Origin: Symsagittifera roscoffensis
Lineage: Eukaryota; Xenacoelomorpha; Acoela; Convolutidae
Assembly (NCBI RefSeq): GCF_963678635.1
Contig: NC_087062.1
Location: 13,562,670-13,622,669, forward strand
Direction: 5' to 3'
Length of the DNA: 60,000 nucleotides
Shown here: one piece after another, positions 1-9,175 of the stretch
Position numbering within the stretch: position 1 is the first letter of the stretch
Layout of the letters: every line of letters starts with the position of its first letter
Position numbers and translations under genes: made by a program
Notes under the pieces: generated by a model
The model's input: only the letters and a program-made list of their open reading frames with translations
The model's database searches: none
What the model was told of the DNA's origin: nothing

Positions 1-1081
1 CTGATTAATTAAGATCTTATTAAGGGGTCTTTTCTCATACTTTCTCTCAGGATCCTTGATCCTAATCAATCCGTCATTGAGATCGATCGTGACGTCAAAG
101 TTGCGAACGAAATCCCTTCCTAGGATGAACTGGTCGGATTCGTCCAAATTCTCTACTACTAGGAAGCTCATCCAAAGATGTCTTCCTCCGAGCTGCAGTG
201 AGATGATCGGGGTTCGTCCGGCGACATAGATCGCTCCCTGATTGGCAGCTGCCAACCTGATGTTTGTCGGTATGAGATCCGACCTTTCGAAACCCATGTC
301 GGTCCAAGTTTTGACTGGCATGACACTAACCACTGCTCCCGTGTCTAGCAGTCCCTTTACTGAAAGTTGTCTGCCTTGCACGTCCAGAACGTGTGCGGCC
401 AGATCGGCCTCGCAACCAATATGCACCGCATCTTGTTCGAGCATCGCGTTGTGTCCGATTCGTCTGACCTTCAGCTCCTCTTTACCAATGTATATCCGGC
501 CAACCTGATCGTTCGCATCGGTTATGTGAGCTTTCGTGTAGATATTGATGCCATCTACATTCATCAGGATCGGGTTAGGGCCATGGACATCGATATAATG
601 TCCGTCCACTTTCATCAGCCTCGGACCTCCCGTTGTGAGCAGCGCTCGCACTGCCCTGGAGTCCAGTTTGGGATCCTTCTCCTTCAGGTAGTCGGCATAG
701 ATGTCCAGGTGGACTAGTGTAATCTCGGATGGTTCACTCAAGTTCTTGACCACCTGGTGCCCTGCGACTGAGATGATGGACATTATTTTGGTCCCCGCCT
801 TCGTCATGCCGAAAGTCTTACCAGATATAACGTTCAGTTTTAGTCCCTGTTTCTTGGGCTCCTCTTTGTCTTCTGCTTCTGTCGTTTTACCCAGGATATT
901 AAGACTTTCCCGAAGATATGTGCTCTCCAGCTCCGACCTTACCCATTGCTCCACTTCTTTCGTGGCTAGTTCCTGTTTGACATTCTGCAGCGCTGTCCTT
1001 GCCGCCAGGCCGTAATCCACCTTGAGTGGGCTAGACGACTCTGCTTCGAGGTTCGAGGCTACCACCTCGTCAGGCCATGTC
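1..1081 (-). pseudogene. Element A protease region of gag-pol (partial, frameshifted from gag)
   Basis: Minus-strand translation continues the gag-pol polyprotein. It includes the linker after the zinc knuckles, an aspartic protease with an intact DTG active site (about 352-344) and the downstream ILGRD flap-side motif near 120-105. Residues match elements B and C closely. The frame differs by one base from the gag frame, which ends in a stop at 1082-1084. The homologous junction is uninterrupted in B and C, and removing a single G near 1085 would keep A open, so a one-base insertion is the simplest explanation. The frame is open to the left edge, so the reverse transcriptase would lie outside the window. 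Confidence 0.8.
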
Positions 1082-3403
1082 TTAACCTTTGGTCGTAAAG
1101 GTGCTCGGTGTCCTCTCCTTTCTCCGAGATTCAGCCTCGTTCATCAGACGTGCTCGACTGGCCTTGACACCCGAAAGCGCCTCTTCGTGGCGGGGATGTT
1201 TCGCGTCCGCTACTGCGTCCCAAAATTGAGTACAATCCGACTTGAAGTGTCCCTCCAGATTACAGAAGAAACACCTCGGACCATATTTCATGATGAGCCC
1301 TCTGACGTACTCCTCATGATCCTCGTCGGTCGCGTCGGCGTCCTCGAGAAAGTAGCCTATGGCCTTCATGTTCTGTTTGTATGCAGAACACGCAGAGACG
1401 TGATGGTCCATCGAACCACAATTCGCGCACGACCTCCTCTTGTCCATGTCATCGCGAGGTTTGTACCAACTGGAATTCGCACCAGTGTTTGTCCCGCTAT
1501 AGTTGCCATAATTGCTGTAACGGTTTTGCGCCCTCGGTTTTATGAGTAAATACTCGCGTGACTTCATACGCAAGTCGTCAGGCGTGGGTACCTGGTCAAG
1601 CGACAGGGTGAAGTGAGTGGCCAACATCGTCTTCAACTCCTCACTCCTTACTCCATCCATGAACTTCGAAGCAATCGCCAAGTTCCGCTCGGATATTCTC
1701 TCATCCGGGTTGCTTCTCCTCCTGAGCAATTCAAGGTCGTCCAAGAATTTATCTATTGACTCTTCATCTCTCTGATGCCTCTTCTCGAACTTAACCATAG
1801 CCTGGTGCCCTTGTACTCCAGAGCCGAAACGATTCAGCAGGATGTCGAATATCTTGCGAGCGCTGTCTCTCTCATTGGCTCTTTTCGCCATTACACAATT
1901 TAATGCAGTACCCTCCAGGCTGCTTGTCAGCGCGCTGCACTCTTGTTTCTTGGAGAGATTCTCTTCCTCAAAGTGTAACTTCATCACCTCTATCCAAGTA
2001 TCAATGCAGCCGTCCGACTCGTCTTTATATGACTTCGGCTTTTTCAGTGTTCTTCTTGACCTCTCTCCTCTCTCGGTTGACTTCGAGAGCTTGGTGATGA
2101 ATGTTTCGAGAGATCTGTTCAGAGGCTCAAACATCGAGGCATACATCGTTGTGTCTTGTGAGACTGTAGTCAGATCCGGTACTGAACTGACTTGTGGCAC
2201 AGTTGGCAATCTTGTCTCCGGGGTGGCATCTGCCTCCGGCGGGACTGGATTCGTCCAGCCAGGCCTCTGCGGGGCTGCTCTTGGCCGCTCCTTGTTTCTA
2301 TGTTCGTAGTTCGTTCTCGAGCCTTGCTGGGCTCTGGCACTGTTGCCCATACCATCTCCAACATTCGCATTGCGTGAGCGTTCCCTTGAGTTGGAACGCT
2401 CCTGCCAACTACTCCCATTCAGGATCGCGTCAAGCTTCCGCATCATCAAGTCAGATTTGGCGTCCAACCTCCTTTCCAGGCCAGTCATCGTTTGGGCGTA
2501 GGTATTATCATGATCATTCAACAATCGCTCGATCTCTCTTGTCATCCTAGCCTCTCTTTCCTCTGACTCTTTGTTTGCCTGTGCCAGGCTCTCGGCCAGG
2601 CATTCATCAGTGTTGCGAATCAATTGAGCCTGATCAAACCTCGCCTGCGACTTCACGTGCGTTAGCTCATCTTTCAAACTCTCTCGACCATGGTGAGCTC
2701 TCTCGTCAACTTGATCTATCCTCTTAGTCATGTCCCGCCTCAATTCATCCAGGCCATTCATCACACCAGCGAACATATCACTTATGTCACCAGCTGCCCC
2801 CAATGGCGGGGTTAGCCCCAGAGAAGACGAGGTCAACTGTGGCTGTAGCCTAGTACTCGATGACGCACCGCCCTTTTGCTTGTGCATTGACGTCATCAGT
2901 CTGTCAAACGTTGATGATGCTCCCATCGTTATCCCATCTGACATAGGCCTGGTCGGCGAGGCAGAAGACGCCTCCCTGCTCATGTCGTTCCTTGGGCACG
3001 GTGTGAAGTTCACATCCGGATGGGTTATTTCCGGTTGGTCGTAACTAGAGGATAGACCTCCGGCTTGTAGCGACGTCACGCGCTCATCGTACAAAGAATT
3101 CCAACTTTTCTTTGCCTTCGAGAACGTCTGCTCTTCACCCCGACTCATAATCGACATCATCGCGTTGTTGCTCTGCTTGGCCAAAGATGAGTGTGTACTT
3201 GTCGGATGTGAAGGTTCCTTTCTCCATTTATAGCTCTTAGTCTCTGATTTGGACATTCCCCTGTACAACACTTCCTCCCGAGGTTCGACCTCGGGACGCT
3301 CCGAGGTCTCCTCTGTCCTCTCGACTCCCTCCCGTTCAAGGACCTCATCTGGCTCAAAGTCGGGTCGAATGAGCGTTCGCTCCCCTTCTTCAAAGGGATC
3401 CAC
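1082..3403 (-). CDS. gag: Element A Gag (capsid and nucleocapsid)
   Basis: The open frame of about 773 codons encodes the structural protein that would form the particle and bind genomic RNA. The N-terminal third is acidic and S/T-rich, followed by a coiled-coil-like stretch (QAQLIRNTDECL region) and a capsid core with the R-x-F-x-K-P-K-x-Y-K-D segment. Two CCHC zinc knuckles follow near the C-terminus: C-x2-C-x4-H-x4-C at about 1430 and again at about 1270. The same two knuckles occur in C. The frame lacks an early ATG: it opens just after a TAA near 3480 with no Met until about 50 codons in. A conserved ATG-initiated ORF lies upstream in another frame (see 3157-3612). The stop at 1082 looks like a lesion. 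Confidence 0.85.
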   Translation of the reverse strand: MDPFEEGERTLIRPDFEPDEVLEREGVERTEETSERPEVEPREEVLYRGMSKSETKSYKWRKEPSHPTSTHSSLAKQSNNAMMSIMSRGEEQTFSKAKKSWNSLYDERVTSLQAGGLSSSYDQPEITHPDVNFTPCPRNDMSREASSASPTRPMSDGITMGASSTFDRLMTSMHKQKGGASSSTRLQPQLTSSSLGLTPPLGAAGDISDMFAGVMNGLDELRRDMTKRIDQVDERAHHGRESLKDELTHVKSQARFDQAQLIRNTDECLAESLAQANKESEEREARMTREIERLLNDHDNTYAQTMTGLERRLDAKSDLMMRKLDAILNGSSWQERSNSRERSRNANVGDGMGNSARAQQGSRTNYEHRNKERPRAAPQRPGWTNPVPPEADATPETRLPTVPQVSSVPDLTTVSQDTTMYASMFEPLNRSLETFITKLSKSTERGERSRRTLKKPKSYKDESDGCIDTWIEVMKLHFEEENLSKKQECSALTSSLEGTALNCVMAKRANERDSARKIFDILLNRFGSGVQGHQAMVKFEKRHQRDEESIDKFLDDLELLRRRSNPDERISERNLAIASKFMDGVRSEELKTMLATHFTLSLDQVPTPDDLRMKSREYLLIKPRAQNRYSNYGNYSGTNTGANSSWYKPRDDMDKRRSCANCGSMDHHVSACSAYKQNMKAIGYFLEDADATDEDHEEYVRGLIMKYGPRCFFCNLEGHFKSDCTQFWDAVADAKHPRHEEALSGVKASRARLMNEAESRRKERTPSTFTTKG

Positions 3404-3612
3404 CAGCGTTTCGCTCGCAGGCTCGGCCTCGGCGCTCCGCCTTTGATTGCCATCGAGGTTTTTCTCTCTCCTTTAGTCGATTCGTCTTCAGCAAACGCGT
3501 CGGAAGCGCTGCTAAACGAGGTTTGGCTACGCCTAGTTCTAAACTTCCGCGTGCTTCCCTTGCTTAGCCTGGGAATTTTAGTAGTCGATCCTAGCGAGTC
3601 CCTGCGCTGCAT
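3157..3612 (-). CDS. ATG-initiated N-terminal ORF overlapping the start of gag (A)
   Basis: The reading frame begins at an ATG (3612) with MQRRDSLG and a basic, Ser/Arg-rich stretch of about 40 residues. Element B has the same start and pattern at 10700 (MQRRDSLG, then an RRSQ motif). In both elements this frame is the only one with an ATG near the start of gag, and gag lies in the -1 frame relative to it. Only the first 60-80 codons are likely meaningful; the rest runs over gag in the wrong frame. It may be the true N-terminus of Gag reached by frameshifting or splicing, or a short upstream ORF. In C the gag frame has its own ATG and a similarly basic N-terminus. Confidence 0.45.
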   Translation of the reverse strand: MQRRDSLGSTTKIPRLSKGSTRKFRTRRSQTSFSSASDAFAEDESTKGERKTSMAIKGGAPRPSLRAKRWWIPLKKGSERSFDPTLSQMRSLNGRESRGQRRPRSVPRSNLGRKCCTGECPNQRLRAINGERNLHIRQVHTHLWPSRATTR

Positions 3613-4079
3613 AGTTTTTAACAAAATGAAAGAATTCTTAATTTGATGGCAATGCAAACGTACCACAAACAAGATTTAGTTAAATCACTTAACGCTGCCT
3701 ACTCGATTCCGTCAGTATCAAAATGTCTCCTAGATCTCTCACGACTAAACTAGTGACTCAGCTGAAGTTACACACAGGGTCTACCCAGTATTGATATAAT
3801 GCTAACTCAACCCGGTTGTATAGTATAACAGTATCACTAAGTTTCCACAAGATATAATCGACACACAAAACACAATCGATAATCAGATAAGAATATCCTA
3901 CAGGTGACAGCGACCTCTTGTCAGTATTAATTTATCGCCACACAATTTATCAAGTCACTGCTTTGTTAAAATTAAACAATCTTTGATAAAAAGCAGTGAT
4001 GATTCAGAAATAGATAAATAAAACTTAGTCTTAAAGAAAAAGACTTCCCCCAATCGGAACGATCCGAAAGAACGAAGCC

Positions 4080-4190
4080 CAGGACACTGTCTTCTCAAGT
4101 GGGTGTGTATCTGCCTAATACACCCACCGAGGTCTTCTTTTGGGTGTCCTGCGATTGCCCGAGCTGTCCTACTAAGTAGCTCAAGGCAAC
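4080..4190 (-). ncRNA. Structured RNA element, copy A1
   Basis: In the sense strand the unit starts with a hairpin (TTGCC..GAGCT paired with AGCTC..GGCAA). A two-level stem follows: outer CAGGACA/TGTCCTG, inner GTGGGTGT/ACACCCAC around a TATTAGGCA-containing loop. A second copy follows about 180 bp away (4263-4375), and B has two more. The stems change sequence between copies while staying paired, which points to selection for RNA structure. Confidence 0.65.
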
Positions 4191-4262
4191 CTCTGATCGA
4201 AAATTCGTCAAATCTATAAAAAAGCTCTCCCACACTCGGACTGCTCCAAGTGCAGGAGAGTA

Positions 4263-4375
4263 GGGAACAATTTTTCTTCTCAAGTGGGTGTGTATTTGCC
4301 TAATACACCCACCGAGGTCTTCCTTTATTTGTTCCCGGATTGCCCGAACTTTCCTATTAAGTAGCTCAAGGCAAC
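4263..4375 (-). ncRNA. Structured RNA element, copy A2
   Basis: Second tandem copy of the leader hairpin unit. The outer stem here is GGGAACAA/TTGTTCCC, entirely different bases from copy A1 but still fully paired. The inner GTGGGTGT/ACACCCAC stem is kept. In the first hairpin AGCTC has become AGTTC, which still pairs through G-U. Confidence 0.65.
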
Positions 4376-4599
4376 CACACAACCAAAATCACAATCAAAA
4401 AAAATTTTGTTCGGGTACTTCTAATACACCCAATGTAGAATCCAAAGTTGATCACGAATTTCCGGGTCAAAATGGGTTTTTATGATCCTGATAAGCACGC
4501 CTAATATCCTAATATGATCCTAATTCAATGGATATTTTCCGTTGCCCAAATTGCCACAGAAAGTTTACTCAAGTCTCTAACAAGGAAGATCGTTAGAAG

Positions 4600-6650
4600 G
4601 TTTAAGACGCTCCGGAGGGTTACCTCGGAGGGTACCTTGATCACCCAAGTTACTTCGGAGGGTACCCTAATCACCCAAGTTACCTCGGAGGGTCCCCCTA
4701 AATTTACTAAGGAGGGTCAATAAGATGCTTAATATGCTCCGGAGGGTTACTTCGGAGGGTACCTCCAAAATTTTCAAATTTTTCGATCTCGCTTAGAAGG
4801 TTCTCCCCCTCGCTTCAAAAAGCGTCAAAACAAGCTAGGAGCTCTAAGGGGAGCTGTTTTAACTTCTGAGGGTGATCTCGTGGAAATTTTCCACTAAGGA
4901 GTGTTGCTAAAGGGTTTAGCTGAATCCGGAGGGTCACTTCGGAGGGTTCCCCCAAAATCAAGAAAAAGGGTTATATCACCGCAGTAAAGCCTCTGAAAGC
5001 GGTCTACCTGACTTAAAACTAGGTTGGCTGACACGGTCAACCTTCCCAATTGAATAAAAGGATGTTTTGATAAAATTTTCTGTCGCTCGGAGGGTTGCCC
5101 GTGATTTGGACCCTCCGAACCAACAAATTCTAAAACATTTTTCTATTCCGAAATAATCAACCCAAAAACGGTTGCGATTCGGAAAAATGGTCAAAAACGT
5201 CGACTTATGGTACCAAAATTATCCCAATCGGATAACTAGTCTTTGAGAAATCGCCAAAAACGCGTTCGTCAAAATGGCCTTTTTCACCACCTGTATAGGA
5301 TCTGAAAGACTTTTTTCGCAATTCCGGTCGAAAGTGCCTAAAAATACTTGAAATGAGCGTAGTAGCCCTGTACGGCACTGGAATAATGCAAAAAACCGGA
5401 CCAAAATTGGTTTAGAAACAAAAATTTGGCCAAAAACTATCAAATTTGGACCCTCCGATTCCTTCCTTTTCCAAACCTTAAGTCGTTAGCTCTATCCACG
5501 GAGCTACTCGGAGGGTTACCCAAAAATTTCTCTAGTAACCGAGCACGTTATGCTAGCACGCTCCTAACGCAAAAAATTTTATTGCTCTAACTCTAAAAAC
5601 TCAAAAACTCGATCCCCAAAACAGATTGACAAAATTCAAAAAATTATCAAAATTTTGACCGAAAAATTTTGGTTTTTTCCAACTTCTACTGAGTCTTTTC
5701 TCACGCGGTTTCTTTAGTTAGGGGGATCGAACTACGTAGCTACTCCCTATATAAAAGCTTTTTGTTGTTCGGAAAAGCTCGGATATCCAAAAATTTGGGG
5801 GTCTACAGTTTGATCGAAAATCGATGATTTTCGACAAAATTGGGTGTTTTTTGGATCTAATTGAGGAGATAAGTAATATATAATAAGGATAATAATCTAT
5901 TAATAGTCGTTAATGAATAGTACTATACCCTCCTTTGCACCAAAATATCCGAATTAAGACCCTTAACTCGGAAATTTGCAATCGATGGAGGGTACAATCG
6001 GACCGCGCCAATCGTGCTCCCCACCACTTAAGTTTTAATGAAATAGTACCCGAACGATACTAAAATTGCTTCAACGATACCCAACAGTCGTTGCGGATGT
6101 TGTCCTTGATGTCCCTGTTGAGTGTGGAACACGTTGATCAGCTTGCCACTCTACCCTCCGGTCACCGACAAAATCACCATTAACGTGCTTAAACACTCAA
6201 ATTACACTCGAGGGAGGGTATCCAACCCTTCACCAAAACACACAATCTTTCTATCAGAAACGATATAAATTGATCTGAAACAACAACAAATAGGAAGGTC
6301 AGATCACATCTCGTCCGGAAATAACATATAAACTGTCACTTTATGTTTTTTACTGTTTTTTGTACTTTTTTGTTTTTAAATAAATTTATTTTTGGCTTTT
6401 TCTTGGTTATACACTATTTTTGTTTGGTTTTACGCTTTCTCTTTAATTGTTTTTGGTCCTGGGACCTCAGGACAAGCGGGCTCTAGATTTCCCACCTAAC
6501 CCTCCGGCCCCCGGAATTTTCGGTGTTAACTAAGTTAAAAAGCTAAATTGTACTAGACGGAGGGTACGCACCTTCCCCCTAGTACAACAACGGTCATTAA
6601 GGCCTCTAACTCGGGCATACGCCCGGAGCGGAGGGTACGTCGCTGAAACG
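4600..6650. repeat. Dispersed GGAGGGT / ACCCTCC motif field (leader A)
   Basis: The 7-mer GGAGGGT, usually inside CGGAGGGT, recurs about 20 times in both orientations, densest at 4612-4760 where it is nearly tandem. It is absent as a cluster from the gag coding region. B's leader and both LTRs carry the same motif. Confidence 0.75.
5450..5516 (-). other. tRNA-like stretch in leader A
   Basis: In the sense strand ACCCTCCG at one end pairs perfectly with CGGAGGGT at the other. Between them is a D-arm-like GCTC..GAGC with the A-box-like string TAGCTCCGTGG. A clear T-arm is missing, and the B-box-like string GGTCCAAATTT lies just beyond the acceptor-like strand. B has the homologous stretch at 9102-9175. 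It is probably a tRNA-derived relic, not a functional tRNA gene. Confidence 0.35.
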
Positions 6651-6685
6651 CTTGCTGATCATGATGGTTTCATGCCTTTAACAGG

Positions 6686-6702
6686 CCCACCCAGGAGCGC
6701 CA
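6686..6702 (-). other. Primer-binding site candidate, element A
   Basis: On the minus strand TGGCGCTCCTGGGTGGG begins 12 bases after the LTR end. The block is shared with B (7882-7898) and, nearly, with C. It would match a tRNA 3' end terminating in CCA; I cannot assign the tRNA. Confidence 0.5.
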
Positions 6703-6714
6703 TAAAAACGTCTA

Positions 6715-7588
6715 TGTAACATTCGCCCAAATATCACACAGCGACGGAGCGTAGAAAAAGTACCTATTGACGACTGGCAGGCGTCAGTTACCTTAATTCT
6801 ACTCGTTTTTCACCGTCTCGACCTTGCCAGTTGATTTTCTGGTTTGTCTAGGGCAAAGTAAAAAGTTACCATTTTTAGGCCATCAGTCAAACGACTTTTG
6901 ATCAGCTTTCGTTTACATGCGAACACAACCACATAGCTGAGTCTCGGATCCTCAGACTACGTGATTGTCATTAAAAACACGGCTCGAACAACCTATTTTA
7001 ACATGTTTTTGTGTGACAGTTCTATATTAAATCCATTGGAGATGGATTGACCCTTTCCTTTTTCTAGCTACTCATACTCTGAAATATTAAATAATAACGG
7101 TGTTAATTAAGATCTATGACATTATAGCAGCTATATAGTCAGTCTACACAGTCCCTTCACATAGACAGTCTCTGGGGGACCAAGCCTCCGCTCCCGTAAT
7201 ATTCTTGAGATAACACTCTTATCTCTTATAATTCGTGTCCCGGGAGGGTTCCGTGGTATATTTCTTCCCCCACTGAAGCCTCCTTCTCCACAAATATACG
7301 TCGCTAAGGTTCTTATCGTGTGTTATTGCCACGATAAGAGGCTTCGTAATTTTCTTGCTCGACTGTTCTTCACAATCTCTATCGTGGTTCTGTTTTTCGT
7401 CTTTTTATTCAAAATGGCCGTCTTTTCTCTATTTCTCAGAAATGTTCTTCTTCCAATCGAAATTTTAAAAATAAAAATTCTAGAACATTCTGACCCTCCG
7501 TCGCAACACTTTTTTGTTCATAAGGCCTTTAGTCACTCTTTTTTATGTCGCCGGAAGGTTGTGCTGTCTCATCTGGCAGAATGGCACA
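6715..7588 (-). repeat. 5' LTR of element A
   Basis: An 874-bp LTR with TG..CA-type ends: on the plus strand it starts TGTAACATTCG and ends GGCACA. It aligns in reverse complement with B's 3' LTR (28606-29455) along most of its length with many substitutions. Shared landmarks include a TTATCGTG-type hairpin and the CGAGCCGTGTTTTTA block. It contains several GGAGGGT motifs. Confidence 0.85.
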
Positions 7589-7869
7589 ATTTCGAGCCGT
7601 GTTTTTAATAGTAGTCAAGTAGTCTAGGGATCCGAGATCCAGCTATGTGGTTATTTTCGCATGTAACGAAGTTGATCAAAAGTCGTTTGACTGAAGGCCT
7701 AAAAAAAGTAACTTTTTACTCAGCCCTAAGCAGACCAGAAAACTAACTGACCAGGTCGAGACGGTGAAAAAAGAGTACAATTAAGGTAACTGACGCCTGC
7801 CAGCGGCCAGTCGTCAATAGGTGCTTTTTCTACGCTCCGTCACTGGGTAATATTTGGGCGAATGTTACA
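7589..7869 (+). repeat. Truncated 5' LTR of element B
   Basis: Only the last 281 bp of the LTR are present. They run from the CGAGCCGTGTTTTTA block to GCGAATGTTACA and match 29177-29455 of B's 3' LTR. The missing part is replaced at 7588 by the outer end of A's LTR. Confidence 0.85.
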
Positions 7870-7881
7870 TAGACAATTTTA

Positions 7882-7898
7882 TGGCGCTCCTGGGTGGG
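7882..7898 (+). other. Primer-binding site candidate, element B
   Basis: TGGCGCTCCTGGGTGGG starts 12 bases after the LTR end at 7869, the same block and offset as in element A. C keeps CGCTCCTGGGTG but has TAG instead of TGG at the start. Confidence 0.5.
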
Positions 7899-9101
7899 CC
7901 TGTTGAAGGGAAGACCACCATGATCAGCAAACGTTTCAACGACGAACCCTCCGATCCGGGCGTATGCCCGAGTTAGAGGCCTTAGTGTCCTGTATTGTAT
8001 TAGGCGGAAGATACAGACCCTCCGCCTGGTAATATTTAGCTTTTTAACTTAGTTGAAACATAAAATTCCGGCGGTCGGAGGGTTGGGTGGGAAGTCTAGA
8101 GTCCACACTTATGCCAAGGCCCTGGGACCAAAAACAACTAAGGAGAAAGCGTGAAACCAAACAAAAAAAGCGTATAATCTAGAAAAAGCCAAAAATAAAT
8201 TTACTTGAAAACATAAAAGTACAAAAAACAGTAAAAACTCAAAAAAAAAAAAAAAAACAGTATCAAAAATTATAATAACAGTTTATGTATTATTTCCGGA
8301 CGAGATGCGATCTTAACTTCCTATTTCTTGTTGTTTCAGATTGATTTATATCATTTCTGATCGAAAGATTGATTGTGTCAGTGGTTGGTTAGGTACTCTC
8401 CCTTGAGTGTTGTTTTAGTACTTAAGCACGTTAATGACAATTTTGTCGGTGACCGGAGGGCAGAGTGGCAAGCTGATCGACGTGTTCCAGACTCAACAGG
8501 AGACAACAGGGACAACATCCACAACGACTGTTGGGTATCCCTAACACATTTTCAGTATCGTTCGGGTATTATTTCCTTACTTAAGTAGTGGGGGACACAA
8601 TTGCCGCGGTCCGATTGTACCCTCCATCGATTGCGAAAATTCGAGTTAAGGGTCTTAATTCGGTTTTTTGGTGTAAAAGAGAGTGTAGTAAAACTGTTTA
8701 AGAAAACTACTAGTAGGTTGTAATCTTTGTTATATTTTTTTTTATTATTTCCCATTTAGACCCAAAAAACACCCTAATTTTGTCGAAGAATACCGATTTT
8801 CGACCAAACATTTACATCCAAAAATTTTGAATAAACAACTGTTTTCGAACAACAAAAAGCATCAGCGCAGTGAACTACTACGTATTTTGGGCCCCCTAAT
8901 TCAAGAAATTGCGCGCAAAAAGACTCAGTAGAAGTTGGCGAAAATAAAACTTTTCGAAAAAGTTTTTTTTGTAATTTTCCGAATTTCGTCAATATCTTTT
9001 GAGTATCGAATTTATGAGTCGTCAGAGTTAAAGTGATAAAAACTTTTGCGTTAGGATCCTGCTAGCACAACGAGCTCATTTGCTAGAATAATTTTTGAGT
9101 T

Positions 9102-9175
9102 ACCCTCCGATTAGCTCAGTGGATAGAGCTAGACACTTTAAGATTGGAATGGGAGGGTCCAAGTTTGATAGTTTT
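9102..9175 (+). other. tRNA-like stretch in leader B
   Basis: ACCCTCCG is followed by TAGCTCAGTGG, a perfect A-box-like string, in a GCTC..GAGC D-arm. After it come TTTAAGA and a degenerate B-box-like GGTCCAAGTTT. It is homologous to 5450-5516 in A. The T-arm does not pair, so I do not call a tRNA gene. Confidence 0.35.

Larger units (their letters stand above)
3613..6714 (-). other. Element A 5' leader (noncoding)
   Basis: About 3.1 kb lies between the 5' LTR and the first gag ATG with no credible long ORF. It holds a duplicated hairpin element (4080-4190 and 4263-4375), a dense field of GGAGGGT/ACCCTCC motifs (mainly 4600-6650), a tRNA-like stretch (5450-5516) and an A-rich tract in the sense strand (about 6330-6460). 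Element B carries the same landmarks in the same order at 7870-10699, though the two leaders have diverged. Confidence 0.8.
1..7588 (-). mobile_element. Element A: 5' part of a Ty3/gypsy-class LTR retrotransposon
   Basis: Read on the minus strand, this is an LTR (7588-6715), a primer-binding block, a long noncoding leader (6714-3613), a gag reading frame and the beginning of the protease, which runs off the left edge. The rest of the element, including its 3' LTR, lies outside the window. The order and the protein matches to elements B and C show one family plan. A is closer to B than to C: the LTRs, leaders and gag proteins of A and B align along their length, whereas C shares only the LTR ends, the primer-binding block and protein-level similarity. 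Its 5' LTR abuts a truncated LTR of B at 7588/7589, suggesting A landed inside B's 5' LTR. Confidence 0.85.

Noticed and set aside
1842-2309. Plus-strand ORFs opposite gag of element A
   Set aside because: Antisense shadows of a strongly biased minus-strand coding region; no similarity or start context in their favour.
4514-4723. Small ORF with TSEGTLITQV repeats
   Set aside because: Product of the near-tandem GGAGGGT motif field in leader A; no conservation as protein in leader B.
4612-4760. CRISPR-like array in the GGAGGGT-rich stretch
   Set aside because: Repeats are 7-9 bases, irregularly spaced and in both orientations; the context is eukaryotic.
9102-9175. Functional tRNA gene
   Set aside because: A-box-like string is good but the T-arm does not pair and the anticodon arm is uncertain; kept only as tRNA-like.
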